Shown: positions 18,250 through 27,569, numbered from the stretch's first letter. The stretch is 63,512 nucleotides of DNA from an uncultured Campylobacteraceae bacterium (GCA_937138295.1 CAKZOX010000201.1:1-63512), one strand, 5' to 3'. A program made the numbers and translations. The notes: a model not told the origin generated them from the letters alone.

Positions 18250-19395
18250 TTATTTAACTGCTTGATTAATATCTTGAATTAAATCATCAACACTTTCTAA
18301 ACCAATAGAAAATCTAACTGTACTATCTGTAATTCCAATTGCAGCTAATTCTTCTTTTGAAAATGATGCATGGGAAATTTTTGCAGGTATTTCAACTCTA
18401 CTATCAGGGCTACCAAATGAACATTTTTCACCAAAAATTTTAGTGTTTTCAATAAATTTTTCAGCTAGTTCTACACTATTAAAATCTACACAAAAAACAC
18501 CTGGAATGTATTTCATTTGTTTTTTTGCTAGTTCATATTGAGGATGAGATTTTAAACCAGGATGTGTTACTTTTAAAATATAATCTTGTTCCTCTAAGAA
18601 AGTTGCAATTTTTATAGAATTTTCTTGATGCTCTTTCATTCTAATTTTTAAAGTAGGAATTCCCAATGAAATTAAAAATACATCCATAGGATTTTGACTT
18701 CTACCATGGGCATTTGCATAGTAGTGAATTTCATTTGATAATTCTTTTGTTTTGGCCGCTATAGCACCTGCTACAACACTTCCATGACCTGAAATATATT
18801 TTGTAGTTGAAAACAGACTAAAATCAGCTCCTAAATCAAGAGGTTTTTGAGATATGAAAGTTGCAAGTGAGTTATCAATAGCAAATAGTGCATTGTATTT
18901 ATGAGAAATATCAGCAACTTCTTTAATATCTATTATTTTTAAACCAGGGTTTGTAGGGCTTTCACATAAAACTAAATCAATTTTATTTGAACTTAAAATA
19001 TTTTCTAAATCTTCATTTTTAGTAAAATCTGCAAAATGAATTTTTACATTGTATTTATCTTGGAATATCTTTAATAATCTAAATGTCCCACCATAACAAT
19101 CAGCTTCAACTAAAACAGATGAGTTCGCTTTTAAAACAGTTTCAAATAATAAAGCAACAGCAGCAATTCCTGTATGTGTACATACACATCCAGCAGCATT
19201 TTCAACATCCGCAAATAGATTTTCTAACATCTCTCTAGTTGGGTTATCACTTCTTGTGTAGTCATAAATTTTATCACCACTTTGTTTTTTTAAATCAAAT
19301 GTTCCTGTGTTGTAAATTGGAAAGTGAGAAGCCCCTGATGGATCTTCAAATGGTGCATATTTTGTAATATGACTTAGAGATGTTTCTATATTCAT
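18250..19395 (-). CDS. Cys/Met-metabolism PLP-dependent enzyme (cystathionine gamma-synthase/lyase family)
   Basis: A 381-residue enzyme of standard family length. Motifs: YDYTRSDNPTREMLE near residue 45 (phosphate-binding Tyr-Arg from the partner subunit), THTGIAAV, cofactor Asp in FAIDNSLAT, and the PLP Lys in LFSTTKYISGHGSVVAG (K199). Family members catalyse gamma-replacement or beta/gamma-elimination of cystathionine and O-acylhomoserines; which one applies here cannot be fixed by motifs. It is the first gene of a two-gene operon with an N-terminally extended paralogue. A palindromic operator candidate (19482-19500) lies upstream. Confidence 0.88.
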   Translation of the reverse strand: MNIETSLSHITKYAPFEDPSGASHFPIYNTGTFDLKKQSGDKIYDYTRSDNPTREMLENLFADVENAAGCVCTHTGIAAVALLFETVLKANSSVLVEADCYGGTFRLLKIFQDKYNVKIHFADFTKNEDLENILSSNKIDLVLCESPTNPGLKIIDIKEVADISHKYNALFAIDNSLATFISQKPLDLGADFSLFSTTKYISGHGSVVAGAIAAKTKELSNEIHYYANAHGRSQNPMDVFLISLGIPTLKIRMKEHQENSIKIATFLEEQDYILKVTHPGLKSHPQYELAKKQMKYIPGVFCVDFNSVELAEKFIENTKIFGEKCSFGSPDSRVEIPAKISHASFSKEELAAIGITDSTVRFSIGLESVDDLIQDINQAVK

Positions 19396-19481
19396 AATCT
19401 TGGCCTAAATTTTTTTGAGATTATAACTAACTTTTAATAAAGAATTTTAAATTGAAATAATTGTTATAAATAAAACTAATA

Positions 19482-19500
19482 TAGGACAAATTTTATCCTA
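19482..19500. promoter_or_regulatory. Candidate sulfur/Fe-S operator, site 3
   Basis: TAGGACAAATTTTATCCTA, half-sites TAGGACA and TAGGATA (on the opposite strand) in a 19-bp frame. It closely matches the elements at the sufB and nifS promoters. It lies between the divergent transsulfuration operon and selO, 87 bases from the former start and 70 from the latter, so either could be the target. Confidence 0.6.
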
Positions 19501-19569
19501 TTTTATGTATTCTTTTGATAATGTTTCAAATATAAAACTTATACTATTTTAAATTAAAGAGAATATTTT

Positions 19570-21024
19570 ATGAAATTAAATGAATTAAAGCTAGATGTAG
19601 ATTATTTTGAATTTGATGAAAAACTTTATCAAAAGCTTCAAGCAACTCCATTAATTAATCCTAATCTAGTTTCTTATAACAAAAAAGCATGTGACTTAAT
19701 AGGATTAGATTATGATGAATGTAAGAGTTCTGAATTTTTAAAGTTTATGAATGGCGAAAAACTATTACAAGGTAGTGTTCCTTACTCTATGGCATATGCT
19801 GGTCATCAATTTGGATATTTTGTACCAAAGTTAGGCGATGGAAGAGCTATTAATCTTGGAAGTATAAATGGTTGGCATTTACAAACAAAAGGCTCAGGTC
19901 TTACAAATTATTCAAGACAAGGTGACGGTAGGGCTGTATTAAGGTCAAGTATTAGAGAATATCTAATGAGTGAAGCAATGCATGCTTTGGATATTCCAAC
20001 TACAAGAGCTTTAGCAATAATTGATTCAGATACTTATGCCCATAGAGAATGGACTGAAGAATCTTGTGCAATTGTTATGAGAATGAGTCCCTCGTGGATT
20101 AGAATTGGTACATTTGAGTATTTTGCCAAAACAAAAAATGCTAAAGAAAATTTAATTCAACTAGCTAATTATGTAATAAAACAAAGTTATCCCCATCTTG
20201 AAGATGATGATAATAAATTTGAAAAAATGTACTATAGTTTAGTTGATAAAACAGCTGAATTAATGGCTAAATGGCAAGTTTATGGTTTTCAACATGGAGT
20301 TATGAATACAGATAACTTTTCAATGGCTGGATTGACAATAGATTATGGACCTTATGCATTTATGGATTATTTTGAAAAACATTGTGTATGTAATCATACA
20401 GATGTTGAAGGTAGATATTCATACAATAACCAACCATTTGTAGCAAGATGGAATTTAGAAGTGTTAGCTAATGCTATGAAAGAAATCGCTTCACAAGAAA
20501 AACTATTAGATTATTTAAATACATTTTTTCCACAACATGAAAATGTATATTTAAATCTAATGAGTAAAAGATTAGGCCTTGATCCTGATAAATCAAGTAA
20601 TACAAATTTAGATTTAATTATAGAATTATTAGGTGCATTGGAATCTGCAAAAATTGATTATAATCTATTTTTTTACAAACTAACTAATTTAAATTCTTTT
20701 AATGATATTTCAAGCGTAATTGATAACGCAATTTTTACAGAGCCATTAAGAGCATGGTTTAATTCTTATAAAAAATCCTGTGAAGAACAAAACTCTAGTT
20801 TTGAAGATAGATTTAAAATCATGAAAAAAGCAAATCCTAAATATATATTAAAAAACTATATGATTGAAGAAGCAATTGCTTTAGCACACGAACAAGATTT
20901 TTCTTTAGTAAATGATTTACTAGATATTGCCCAAAATCCATTTGATGAACATAAAAAGTATGAAAAATATGCTGGTTCTACTCCACAGGAGCATTCTAAT
21001 TTAAAATTGTCTTGTTCTTCATAA
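19570..21024 (+). CDS. selO: SelO-type protein AMPylase (YdiU/SelO)
   Basis: A 484-residue pseudokinase-fold protein that, in characterized homologues, transfers AMP from ATP to Ser/Thr/Tyr of redox-related proteins. Signatures are YAGHQFGYFVPKLGDGRAINLG, LQTKGSGLTNYSRQGDGRAVLRSS, REYLMSEAMHALDIPTTRAL, and HGVMNTDNFSMAGLTIDYGPYAFMD with the active-site Asp. The extreme C-terminus reads SCSS; this Cys corresponds to the selenocysteine position of eukaryotic SelO. Monocistronic, preceded by its own promoter region and a possible sulfur-responsive operator. Confidence 0.93.
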   Translation: MKLNELKLDVDYFEFDEKLYQKLQATPLINPNLVSYNKKACDLIGLDYDECKSSEFLKFMNGEKLLQGSVPYSMAYAGHQFGYFVPKLGDGRAINLGSINGWHLQTKGSGLTNYSRQGDGRAVLRSSIREYLMSEAMHALDIPTTRALAIIDSDTYAHREWTEESCAIVMRMSPSWIRIGTFEYFAKTKNAKENLIQLANYVIKQSYPHLEDDDNKFEKMYYSLVDKTAELMAKWQVYGFQHGVMNTDNFSMAGLTIDYGPYAFMDYFEKHCVCNHTDVEGRYSYNNQPFVARWNLEVLANAMKEIASQEKLLDYLNTFFPQHENVYLNLMSKRLGLDPDKSSNTNLDLIIELLGALESAKIDYNLFFYKLTNLNSFNDISSVIDNAIFTEPLRAWFNSYKKSCEEQNSSFEDRFKIMKKANPKYILKNYMIEEAIALAHEQDFSLVNDLLDIAQNPFDEHKKYEKYAGSTPQEHSNLKLSCSS

Positions 21025-21026
21025 AC

Positions 21027-21045
21027 AACTAATGTGTAATTAGTT
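21027..21045 (+). terminator. Weak hairpin after selO
   Basis: A 7-bp perfect stem AACTAAT/ATTAGTT with a 5-base loop, 3 bases after the selO stop. No T-run follows (CAAATTAAG), so termination is uncertain. Confidence 0.35.
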
Positions 21046-21054
21046 CAAATTAAG

Positions 21055-21060
21055 TATAAT
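21055..21060 (+). promoter_or_regulatory. -10 element for the beta-CASP RNase gene
   Basis: TATAAT 28 bases before the ATG at 21088, in an AT-rich context with no clear -35, as is usual for sigma-70 promoters in this phylum. An AGGTAG ribosome site lies between. Confidence 0.55.
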
Positions 21061-21087
21061 ATATTAAATAAAAACTAGGTAGTTAAT

Positions 21088-22431
21088 ATGGCTTTTTACA
21101 CATCATGTGGTGCGGCACAAGAGGTTACAGGTTCTTGTCATTTATTGGAAATTGGTAAAATAAAAATCCTAATAGATTGTGGAATGTTCCAAGGACAAGA
21201 AGGTCCTATGAACTTTGAAGAATTTCCTTTTAATCCTGAAGATATAAATTATTTAATACTAACTCACGCACATATTGATCATATAGGAAGAGTTCCTTTA
21301 CTTGTAAAAAAAGGCTTTAAAAATACAATTATAACAACAAAGTCTACTTTTCATATTTCTAAACTAATGTTAAAAAACTCTGCTGGTATTTTAGAAACAA
21401 AAGAAGATGTACTTTATACAAAAGAAGATGTTGATAATGCTATTAAACTTTTTACATCTTTTTTAGAACCAAAGGAAACTATGTTACTTGAGGGCGATAT
21501 AAAAATATCTTTTAAAGATGCAGGTCATATTTTAGGCTCAGTAAGTGTAAAAATAGAATTTATAGAAGATGGTGTAAAAAAAGAAATCATTTTTTCTGGT
21601 GATATTGGACAAGAAAGTAGAATAATATCTTCGCCTATTGAATATTGGGATAAGGCTAATTATGTGTTTGTAGAATCTACTTATGGTTCTTCAATCCATG
21701 ATAGTATTGAGTTATCTATACAGAATTTTAAAGATCAAATAAAACAAGCTTTAAATAAAAAATCAGTAATTATAATTCCATCATTTGCCCTTGAAAGAAC
21801 ACAAGAAATTCTATTTTTACTAAAACAAATGAGTGAAAATAAAGAATTAAATGATGTTAGTGTCTATTTAGATTCACCTTTAGCAATAGACGTAACTAAA
21901 GCTTTTTTAGAGTTTCCAGAACTTTTTTCAAAGGAAATTGAAACACTTATTAAAAAAGGTGAAAACCCCTTTGAATTTAAAGAATTAATAAAAACTTATT
22001 CAAAAGAGGAATCTTTAAATATTGTTACACAAAGACAACCTAAGATAATTATTGCTGGAAGTGGAATGTGTGAAGGTGGAAGAGTAGGTTATCATATTCA
22101 AAAATATGCGTCTAACCCAAATAACTTAATTTTATTTGTTGGTTTTCAAGTAAATCATACTATTGGTAGAAAAATATCTCAAAAAGATAAACATATCGAG
22201 TTGCATGGAAAAAAAATAGAAGTAAATGCTCAGATAAGTAAAATTAGTGGATTTTCTTCCCATGCAGATCAAAAAGAACTTATAAGCTGGATAGATAAAG
22301 TTAAAAATATAGATTGTATCTATTTAGTTCATGGTGAGAATAATCAACTAGAAACCCTTAAAAATAAAATAAAAACTCAATTACATGATAAAGTTCATGT
22401 TGTAAAACTCAAAGAAAGAATATATTTATAA
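21088..22431 (+). CDS. Beta-CASP metallo-beta-lactamase-fold ribonuclease (RNA-specific, CPSF73-like)
   Basis: A 447-residue metal-dependent hydrolase. Motif 2 reads HAHIDHIGRVP (two-zinc site), a His and an Asp follow in DAGHILGS and FSGDIGQ, and the beta-CASP part contains PSFALERTQEILFLL, the long GSGMCEGGRVGYHIQKY motif and the terminal SGFSSHADQKEL with the last metal His. Bacterial members act as endo- or exoribonucleases; the RNA target is unknown. Monocistronic, with a strong terminator 5 bases after the stop codon. Confidence 0.9.
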   Translation: MAFYTSCGAAQEVTGSCHLLEIGKIKILIDCGMFQGQEGPMNFEEFPFNPEDINYLILTHAHIDHIGRVPLLVKKGFKNTIITTKSTFHISKLMLKNSAGILETKEDVLYTKEDVDNAIKLFTSFLEPKETMLLEGDIKISFKDAGHILGSVSVKIEFIEDGVKKEIIFSGDIGQESRIISSPIEYWDKANYVFVESTYGSSIHDSIELSIQNFKDQIKQALNKKSVIIIPSFALERTQEILFLLKQMSENKELNDVSVYLDSPLAIDVTKAFLEFPELFSKEIETLIKKGENPFEFKELIKTYSKEESLNIVTQRQPKIIIAGSGMCEGGRVGYHIQKYASNPNNLILFVGFQVNHTIGRKISQKDKHIELHGKKIEVNAQISKISGFSSHADQKELISWIDKVKNIDCIYLVHGENNQLETLKNKIKTQLHDKVHVVKLKERIYL

Positions 22432-22435
22432 AATA

Positions 22436-22458
22436 AAAACTGACCATGGGTCAGTTTT
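22436..22458 (+). terminator. Intrinsic terminator after the beta-CASP RNase gene
   Basis: Perfect 10-bp stem AAAACTGACC (22436-22445) with GGTCAGTTTT (22449-22458), three-base loop, T-rich end. Starts 5 bases past the stop. Confidence 0.85.
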
Positions 22459-22501
22459 AAATATAATTTAAGCTGTTATCATATAAACTACTCTAAATAA
22501 A

Positions 22502-22520
22502 TTGACCGACAGTCGGTCAA
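22502..22520. promoter_or_regulatory. TetR-type operator
   Basis: TTGACCGACAGTCGGTCAA is a perfect 9-bp inverted repeat around one base, a form typical of TetR/AcrR operators. A TATAAA -10 candidate lies at 22482-22487, placing the operator at about +7 to +25, upstream of the tetR ribosome site. This predicts autorepression of the whole efflux operon. Confidence 0.85.
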
Positions 22521-22539
22521 TAAAATTTTTGAGGTGAAT

Positions 22540-23142
22540 ATGGCTCCAAGAAAAGTTAATAAAGAAGAAAAAAGAAGAGAAATAGCTTTAGCTTGTTTTG
22601 ATTTAATTCATGAAGTTGGTATGAAAAAAATTACAGTTTCAAATGTTGCTAAAACAGCTGGAATAGGTAAAGGTACTGTTTATGAATATTTTGAAAGTAA
22701 AGATGACATTATTTTTGAAATAATTAACATGCACATTGATCATCACCATAATAAATTTTTAGAAATGATAAAAGATGTCAAAACTACTAGACAAAAAGTT
22801 TTTCATTTTTTAGATTTTGTAATGAACGATAGTGAAGAAAATACGAGACATTTTAGTGGTTACAAAGATTATTTATCAGTTGTTTTAGGTGATGAAAAAG
22901 AAGAAATGAAAAAGTTTAATACAAAATGTTATCTATTTTTTGAAAATAAATTACACAATATTATCAAAGAAGGTATTGAATCTAAAGAACTTAAAGAAAA
23001 TGCATTAGATTTTGTAGATGGAATTATGGCTTTTGAAAAAGGTGTTGCTTTACAAAAAATGACACAAGAAAACTTTGATTCATATACTATATGTAAAAAT
23101 TTTATAGACAATCTATTTGATATGCTTGAGGTTCAAAAATGA
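22540..23142 (+). CDS. TetR/AcrR family repressor of the efflux operon
   Basis: A roughly 200-residue regulator. I start it at ATG 22540, 5 bases after a GAGG ribosome site; an in-frame GTG at 22534 lies within that site and is less likely. The N-terminal helix-turn-helix is visible at about residues 30-50 (ITVSNVAKTAGIGKGTVYEYFESKDDI). The C-terminal ligand-binding part is all-helical and not conserved. It leads an operon with DUF2798, RND adaptor, RND pump, TolC and EamA genes, overlapping DUF2798 by 4 bases, and sits just behind a perfect palindrome. The inducer is unknown. Confidence 0.93.
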   Translation: MAPRKVNKEEKRREIALACFDLIHEVGMKKITVSNVAKTAGIGKGTVYEYFESKDDIIFEIINMHIDHHHNKFLEMIKDVKTTRQKVFHFLDFVMNDSEENTRHFSGYKDYLSVVLGDEKEEMKKFNTKCYLFFENKLHNIIKEGIESKELKENALDFVDGIMAFEKGVALQKMTQENFDSYTICKNFIDNLFDMLEVQK

Positions 23143-23366
23143 TTTCACCAAAATATAGACAAGTTGTGTTTGCATTTTTGATGTCATCTTTTATGAGTTT
23201 TATAATGAGTATGATAATTACATTTATAAACTTAGGTTTCATTGATGGATTTTTTCTAAAATGGATGGAAGCGTGGATAAAAGCTTTTGTTTTTGCCTTC
23301 CCAATAATATTGATTGTAGCACCTGTTGTGCATAAACTTACAAATAAATTAGTTAATAAAGGATAA
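23139..23366 (+). CDS. Small DUF2798-like membrane protein
   Basis: A 75-residue protein with two hydrophobic helices (about 6-28 and 45-68) separated by a short loop with WMEAWIKAF, the arrangement of DUF2798 proteins. It overlaps the tetR stop by 4 bases (ATGA) and precedes the RND adaptor by 3 bases. No function is established; its position suggests an accessory to the efflux system or a membrane partner of the regulator, which is inference. Confidence 0.8.
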   Translation: MISPKYRQVVFAFLMSSFMSFIMSMIITFINLGFIDGFFLKWMEAWIKAFVFAFPIILIVAPVVHKLTNKLVNKG

Positions 23367-23369
23367 AGT

Positions 23370-24407
23370 TTGAAGAAATTATTAGTTTTATTTTTAACAA
23401 TTAGTGTTTCATTATTTGCAGCTGGAAAACCTGCTTTAGTTGAAACTACAAAAATAGTAAAGGGTGAAGTAAATCCACTACAAGAGTTTGTGGGAACTTT
23501 AATGTTTGAAAAGAAATCTTCACTAGCAGCTCAAAACTCAGGTTTAGTTCAAAAAGTAAACTTTGATGTTGGAGAAAAAGTAAAAAAAGGTCAAATTCTT
23601 GTAAAAATTGATACTGAGGTTTTAGAAGCTCAAATTCAATCAGCTCAAGCAAATTTAGATATGGCAATTGACCAAGAAAAAAACTCTACGAAAGATTATG
23701 AAAGATATAAAAAACTTTTAGAAACTAAATCAATTACTCAAAAAGAGTTTGATGATGCCCTTTTAAATGCTAATCAATCTTCAAGTAATGTTGTTGCATT
23801 AAAAGCAAAATTAAAAGAATTAAAAATTCAAAAAGACAAAAAAGATATAAAAGCACCTTTTGATGGTGTAATTGTAGCTAAAAATATTGAACTAGGTGAA
23901 TGGGTTAATGCAGGTTCTGTAATTGCTACTTTAGTTAATACTTCAAAAGTTTCTTTCATGTTTAACGTACCTTTAAATGTAGCAAATGGATTAAAAACAG
24001 GTGATACTTATAAAGTAGATATAAACAATAAAATCATAAATGCAAAAGTTGATGCAATCATTCCAAACGGAGATAAATTAACTAGAACATTCCCTGTAAA
24101 ATTTGTTGCAAATATTAATGATGGTTTTGTTTATGAAGGTCAAGAAGCTAGTGTTAAACTATCAAAAAATGCAAAAAAAGAGGCTTTAATTTTACCTAGA
24201 GATGCTGTAATTAAAAGATTTGGTAGAGATGTTGTATTTGCTATTGATGATAAAATGACTGCAAATATGATTCCTGTTCAGATTGTTGGATATATTGGTA
24301 AAAAAACGGCTGTATCAGGTCAAGGTTTAGTAGAAGGAATGGAAATTGTTTCTAAAGGAAATGAAAGAGTTTTCCCTAAAATGTCTGTAAAAATCTTAAA
24401 TAAATAG
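23370..24407 (+). CDS. RND efflux periplasmic adaptor (membrane fusion protein)
   Basis: A 345-residue exported protein with signal peptide MKKLLVLFLTISVSLFAAG, starting at TTG after a GGA site. The lipoyl half-motifs are GLVQKVNFDVGEKVKKGQILVKID and IKAPFDGVIVAKNIELGEWVNAGSVIATLV, flanking an alpha-hairpin of about 75 residues. The beta-barrel and membrane-proximal domains follow. It bridges the inner-membrane pump and the TolC channel encoded next. Confidence 0.93.
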   Translation: MKKLLVLFLTISVSLFAAGKPALVETTKIVKGEVNPLQEFVGTLMFEKKSSLAAQNSGLVQKVNFDVGEKVKKGQILVKIDTEVLEAQIQSAQANLDMAIDQEKNSTKDYERYKKLLETKSITQKEFDDALLNANQSSSNVVALKAKLKELKIQKDKKDIKAPFDGVIVAKNIELGEWVNAGSVIATLVNTSKVSFMFNVPLNVANGLKTGDTYKVDINNKIINAKVDAIIPNGDKLTRTFPVKFVANINDGFVYEGQEASVKLSKNAKKEALILPRDAVIKRFGRDVVFAIDDKMTANMIPVQIVGYIGKKTAVSGQGLVEGMEIVSKGNERVFPKMSVKILNK

Positions 24408-24416
24408 GAATAGAAT

Positions 24417-27400
24417 ATGGATTTAATTAAATTTTCCATTAAAAATCCTGTAACAATAATAGTTTCTGTACTAATTGTTGTTTTATTTGGATTTTTATCA
24501 TTAAGTAATCTTCCTTATCAATTAACACCAAGTGTAAGTAAACCTGAAATAAAAGTTACTACAAGATGGGGTGGAGCAACTCCTTATGAGATTGAAAGAG
24601 AGATTATTGAAGAGCAAGAAGAGGCATTAAAAAGTTTAAATAACTTAGTTGAATATGAATCATCATCTAAAGATAATTCAGGTGAAATTACTTTAACATT
24701 TAAGTTAGGAACAGATTTAAGAGCAGCACTACAAGATGTATCAAATAAATTAAATGAAGTAAGTTCATACCCTGCAAATGCAGATGAACCAATAATTGAA
24801 ACAGCAAATGCAAGCCCTGTTATTTGGATGATGTTACAAACTCTTGAAGATAATCCAAAACACATAGATAACTATAAAACATTTTTTGATAATGAAATAA
24901 AACCAGTTATTAGAAGAGTTAATGGTGTTGCATCTACTATGGGTGGTGGTGGAAGACAGCAACAAATGCAAATTGCATTTGATACTACTAGATTAGCTAG
25001 TTATGGATTAACTATTAATCAAGTTATTTCTACTTTACAACAACATAATGTGGATATTTCAGCAGGTATTCAAAATCTTGAAAGACGATCTTATAGAATT
25101 AGAACTGTAAGTAAATTTTCAAGTATTAAAGATATTGAAGATGTAATTTTAATTTCTAATAGAGATAAAAAAGTTACAGTAAAAGATATTGCAAATGTAA
25201 CATTTGGTCTTGAAACACCAAGTACTGTTGCTATGTTCTTAGGAAAAGATGGAATTTTCTTAGGTATTCAACCAAGTTCTGATGCGAATGTTGTTGCCCT
25301 TACAAATGAAGTTGAAAAAGTTGTTTTTGAATTAAATGATACTGTTTTAAAAGACAATGGATTAAAGCTACAATGGTTGTATGACCAAAGACCTTATATA
25401 GTTGGTTCTGTAGATTTAGTACAACAAAACATCATGATTGGTGGTATTTTAGCTGTAATTGTTTTAATTACTTTTTTAAGAAGTATCTCTCCAACTGCTG
25501 TTGTATCTGTGGCTATTCCAATTTCAATTATTGGTACATTTATTATTCTTTCAGCTATGGGAAGAAGTTTAAATACTATTTCATTAGCAGGTATTTCATT
25601 TGCTGTAGGAATGCTCGTTGATGCCGCCATTGTTGTATTAGAAAATATAGATAGACACAGAAAAAATGGAGATAGTATTAGTGAAGCTGCTTATAAAGGT
25701 ACTCAAGAAGTTTGGGGTGCTTTAATTGCTTCAGCATCTACTACAATTGCTGTATTCTTACCAATTATTTTCTTAGAAGATGAAGCTGGTCAATTATTTA
25801 AAGATATTGCCATTGCTGTAACTGCAGCTGTAACATTCTCATTGTTTGTATCAATTTCTGTTATTCCAATGCTTTGGAAAAAATTTGCAAGTATGTCAAA
25901 AAAAGAACCAAAAGATGCAGGTGCAATTGCAAACTTTGGACATAAAATAGTTGAATTTATAATGTCAATTGTAAAATTGTCATTAAAAAATCTATTTACA
26001 AAATTAGTAACAATAGTTTCACTTACTCTATTTTCAGTTGGAACTATTTATACTCTTTTCCCAAAATTAGAGTATTTACCACAAGGAAACAAAAACCTTA
26101 TTTTTAATATTTTAATAACGCCTCCAGGTCTATCATATCAAGAAAGATATGATATGGGAGCATATTTAATGAAAAGTATTGAACCCCATGTACAAAAAGA
26201 TGTGGGTGATATTCCAGGTTTAAGTAGAGCCTTTTTTGTTTCATTTGGAGATTTTAATATTTTTGGTGGAACATCTATGCATGAAGATAGAGCTAGGGAT
26301 TTAATACCTATGTTTAGACCTTTGGTTAATTCTATGCCTTCAGTTTTTGGAGTATCTTTACAATCGGGTGTGTTTGAAAGAGGAATAGGTGAGGGTAACA
26401 CTGTTAATGTAGATATTAGTGGTGAAAAAATTGAAGATATTGCTAATATCGGAGCTCAGATATTTGGAGCTGCTCGTGGAGCTTTACAAGGAGCTCAAGT
26501 AAGACCTGTACCTTCTGTTGAACTACTATATCCAGAAGTAAGAATAAAGCCTGATAATGAAGCATTAAAAGCATTAGGAATGAGTTCAAGTGACTTAGGA
26601 CTTGCTGTTGATGTATTAATGAGTGGTAGAAAAATTGGCGATTATGAACAAGATGGTAAAAAGAAAATCGATTTAGTTTTAAAAGCAAATGATGAGTTAA
26701 TTCAAACTCCTGAAGATATTATGAATTCGCAAATCACTTTACCTAATGGCGCTTTAGTTCCAATTTCAAGTTTAGCTACATATGAAAATACTACTGGTAT
26801 TTCAGAAATAAGACACTTAGATGGAAAAAGAACAATTACTCTTCAAATCACACCTCCACAAGGTATGACAATTGATGAAGCTATGAAAAATGTTGGTGGT
26901 TTATTAGCTGGTTTAGAAAAAAAAGGTGTAATTAACGACAGTGTAGATATTAAAATATCAGGAACTGCAGATAAATTAAGTGAAACAATAGGATTATTGT
27001 CTATGAATTTTATTTTAGCACTTGTAATTATTTACTTACTAATGTCAGCTTTATTTGGGAACTTTGTTTATCCAATTGTAATTATGTTTACAGTTCCATT
27101 AGCCACTGCAGGTGGATTTATTGGATTGGCTCTAACAAATACATTTATTGCTCCTCAGCCCTTGGATATTCTAACAATGTTAGGATTTATTATATTAGTT
27201 GGTATTGTTGTAAATAATGCAATTTTAATTGTTCATCAAAGTTTAAATTACATCAAAAACCATGGAATGGAACATAAAACAGCTGTAATAGAAGCAACTA
27301 AAACTAGAATTAGACCTATTTATATGAGTTCATTAACTTCGATTTTTGGAATGTTACCATTGGTATTAGTTCCAGGTCCTGGGTCTGAGTTTTATAGGGG

Positions 27401-27560
27401 ATTAGGTTCAGTTATTACAGGCGGATTAGCATTTTCAACAATATTTACAATATTTGTAACTCCAGCGATTTTAATGTTCTTTATTAAATTAGAGCAAAAA
27501 GTTGGTAAGAAGAAATCTGAAAAAGATGAAATTCAAAATATTGATTTAAGTAAGGCTTAG
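24417..27560 (+). CDS. RND efflux pump, inner-membrane transporter (HAE1-like)
   Basis: A 1047-residue proton-driven pump with 12 helices and two large periplasmic loops. TM4 reads AVGMLVDAAIVVLENIDRH: one of the two proton-relay Asp residues of AcrB is Ala here. TM10 reads GIVVNNAILIVHQ, with Asn where AcrB has Lys. This paired change is seen in a subset of HAE-type pumps and suggests a different proton relay. Substrates are unknown. Operonic with adaptor and TolC and under the TetR gene. Confidence 0.94.
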   Translation: MDLIKFSIKNPVTIIVSVLIVVLFGFLSLSNLPYQLTPSVSKPEIKVTTRWGGATPYEIEREIIEEQEEALKSLNNLVEYESSSKDNSGEITLTFKLGTDLRAALQDVSNKLNEVSSYPANADEPIIETANASPVIWMMLQTLEDNPKHIDNYKTFFDNEIKPVIRRVNGVASTMGGGGRQQQMQIAFDTTRLASYGLTINQVISTLQQHNVDISAGIQNLERRSYRIRTVSKFSSIKDIEDVILISNRDKKVTVKDIANVTFGLETPSTVAMFLGKDGIFLGIQPSSDANVVALTNEVEKVVFELNDTVLKDNGLKLQWLYDQRPYIVGSVDLVQQNIMIGGILAVIVLITFLRSISPTAVVSVAIPISIIGTFIILSAMGRSLNTISLAGISFAVGMLVDAAIVVLENIDRHRKNGDSISEAAYKGTQEVWGALIASASTTIAVFLPIIFLEDEAGQLFKDIAIAVTAAVTFSLFVSISVIPMLWKKFASMSKKEPKDAGAIANFGHKIVEFIMSIVKLSLKNLFTKLVTIVSLTLFSVGTIYTLFPKLEYLPQGNKNLIFNILITPPGLSYQERYDMGAYLMKSIEPHVQKDVGDIPGLSRAFFVSFGDFNIFGGTSMHEDRARDLIPMFRPLVNSMPSVFGVSLQSGVFERGIGEGNTVNVDISGEKIEDIANIGAQIFGAARGALQGAQVRPVPSVELLYPEVRIKPDNEALKALGMSSSDLGLAVDVLMSGRKIGDYEQDGKKKIDLVLKANDELIQTPEDIMNSQITLPNGALVPISSLATYENTTGISEIRHLDGKRTITLQITPPQGMTIDEAMKNVGGLLAGLEKKGVINDSVDIKISGTADKLSETIGLLSMNFILALVIIYLLMSALFGNFVYPIVIMFTVPLATAGGFIGLALTNTFIAPQPLDILTMLGFIILVGIVVNNAILIVHQSLNYIKNHGMEHKTAVIEATKTRIRPIYMSSLTSIFGMLPLVLVPGPGSEFYRGLGSVITGGLAFSTIFTIFVTPAILMFFIKLEQKVGKKKSEKDEIQNIDLSKA

Positions 27561-27569
27561 GAGATAAAT

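Noticed and set aside
24584-24865. Open frame on the minus strand inside the RND pump gene
   Set aside because: A shadow of strongly conserved coding sequence on the other strand; no ribosome site or family match. The same applies to similar frames at 25394-25630, 26138-26401, 938-1123 and 62878-63189.
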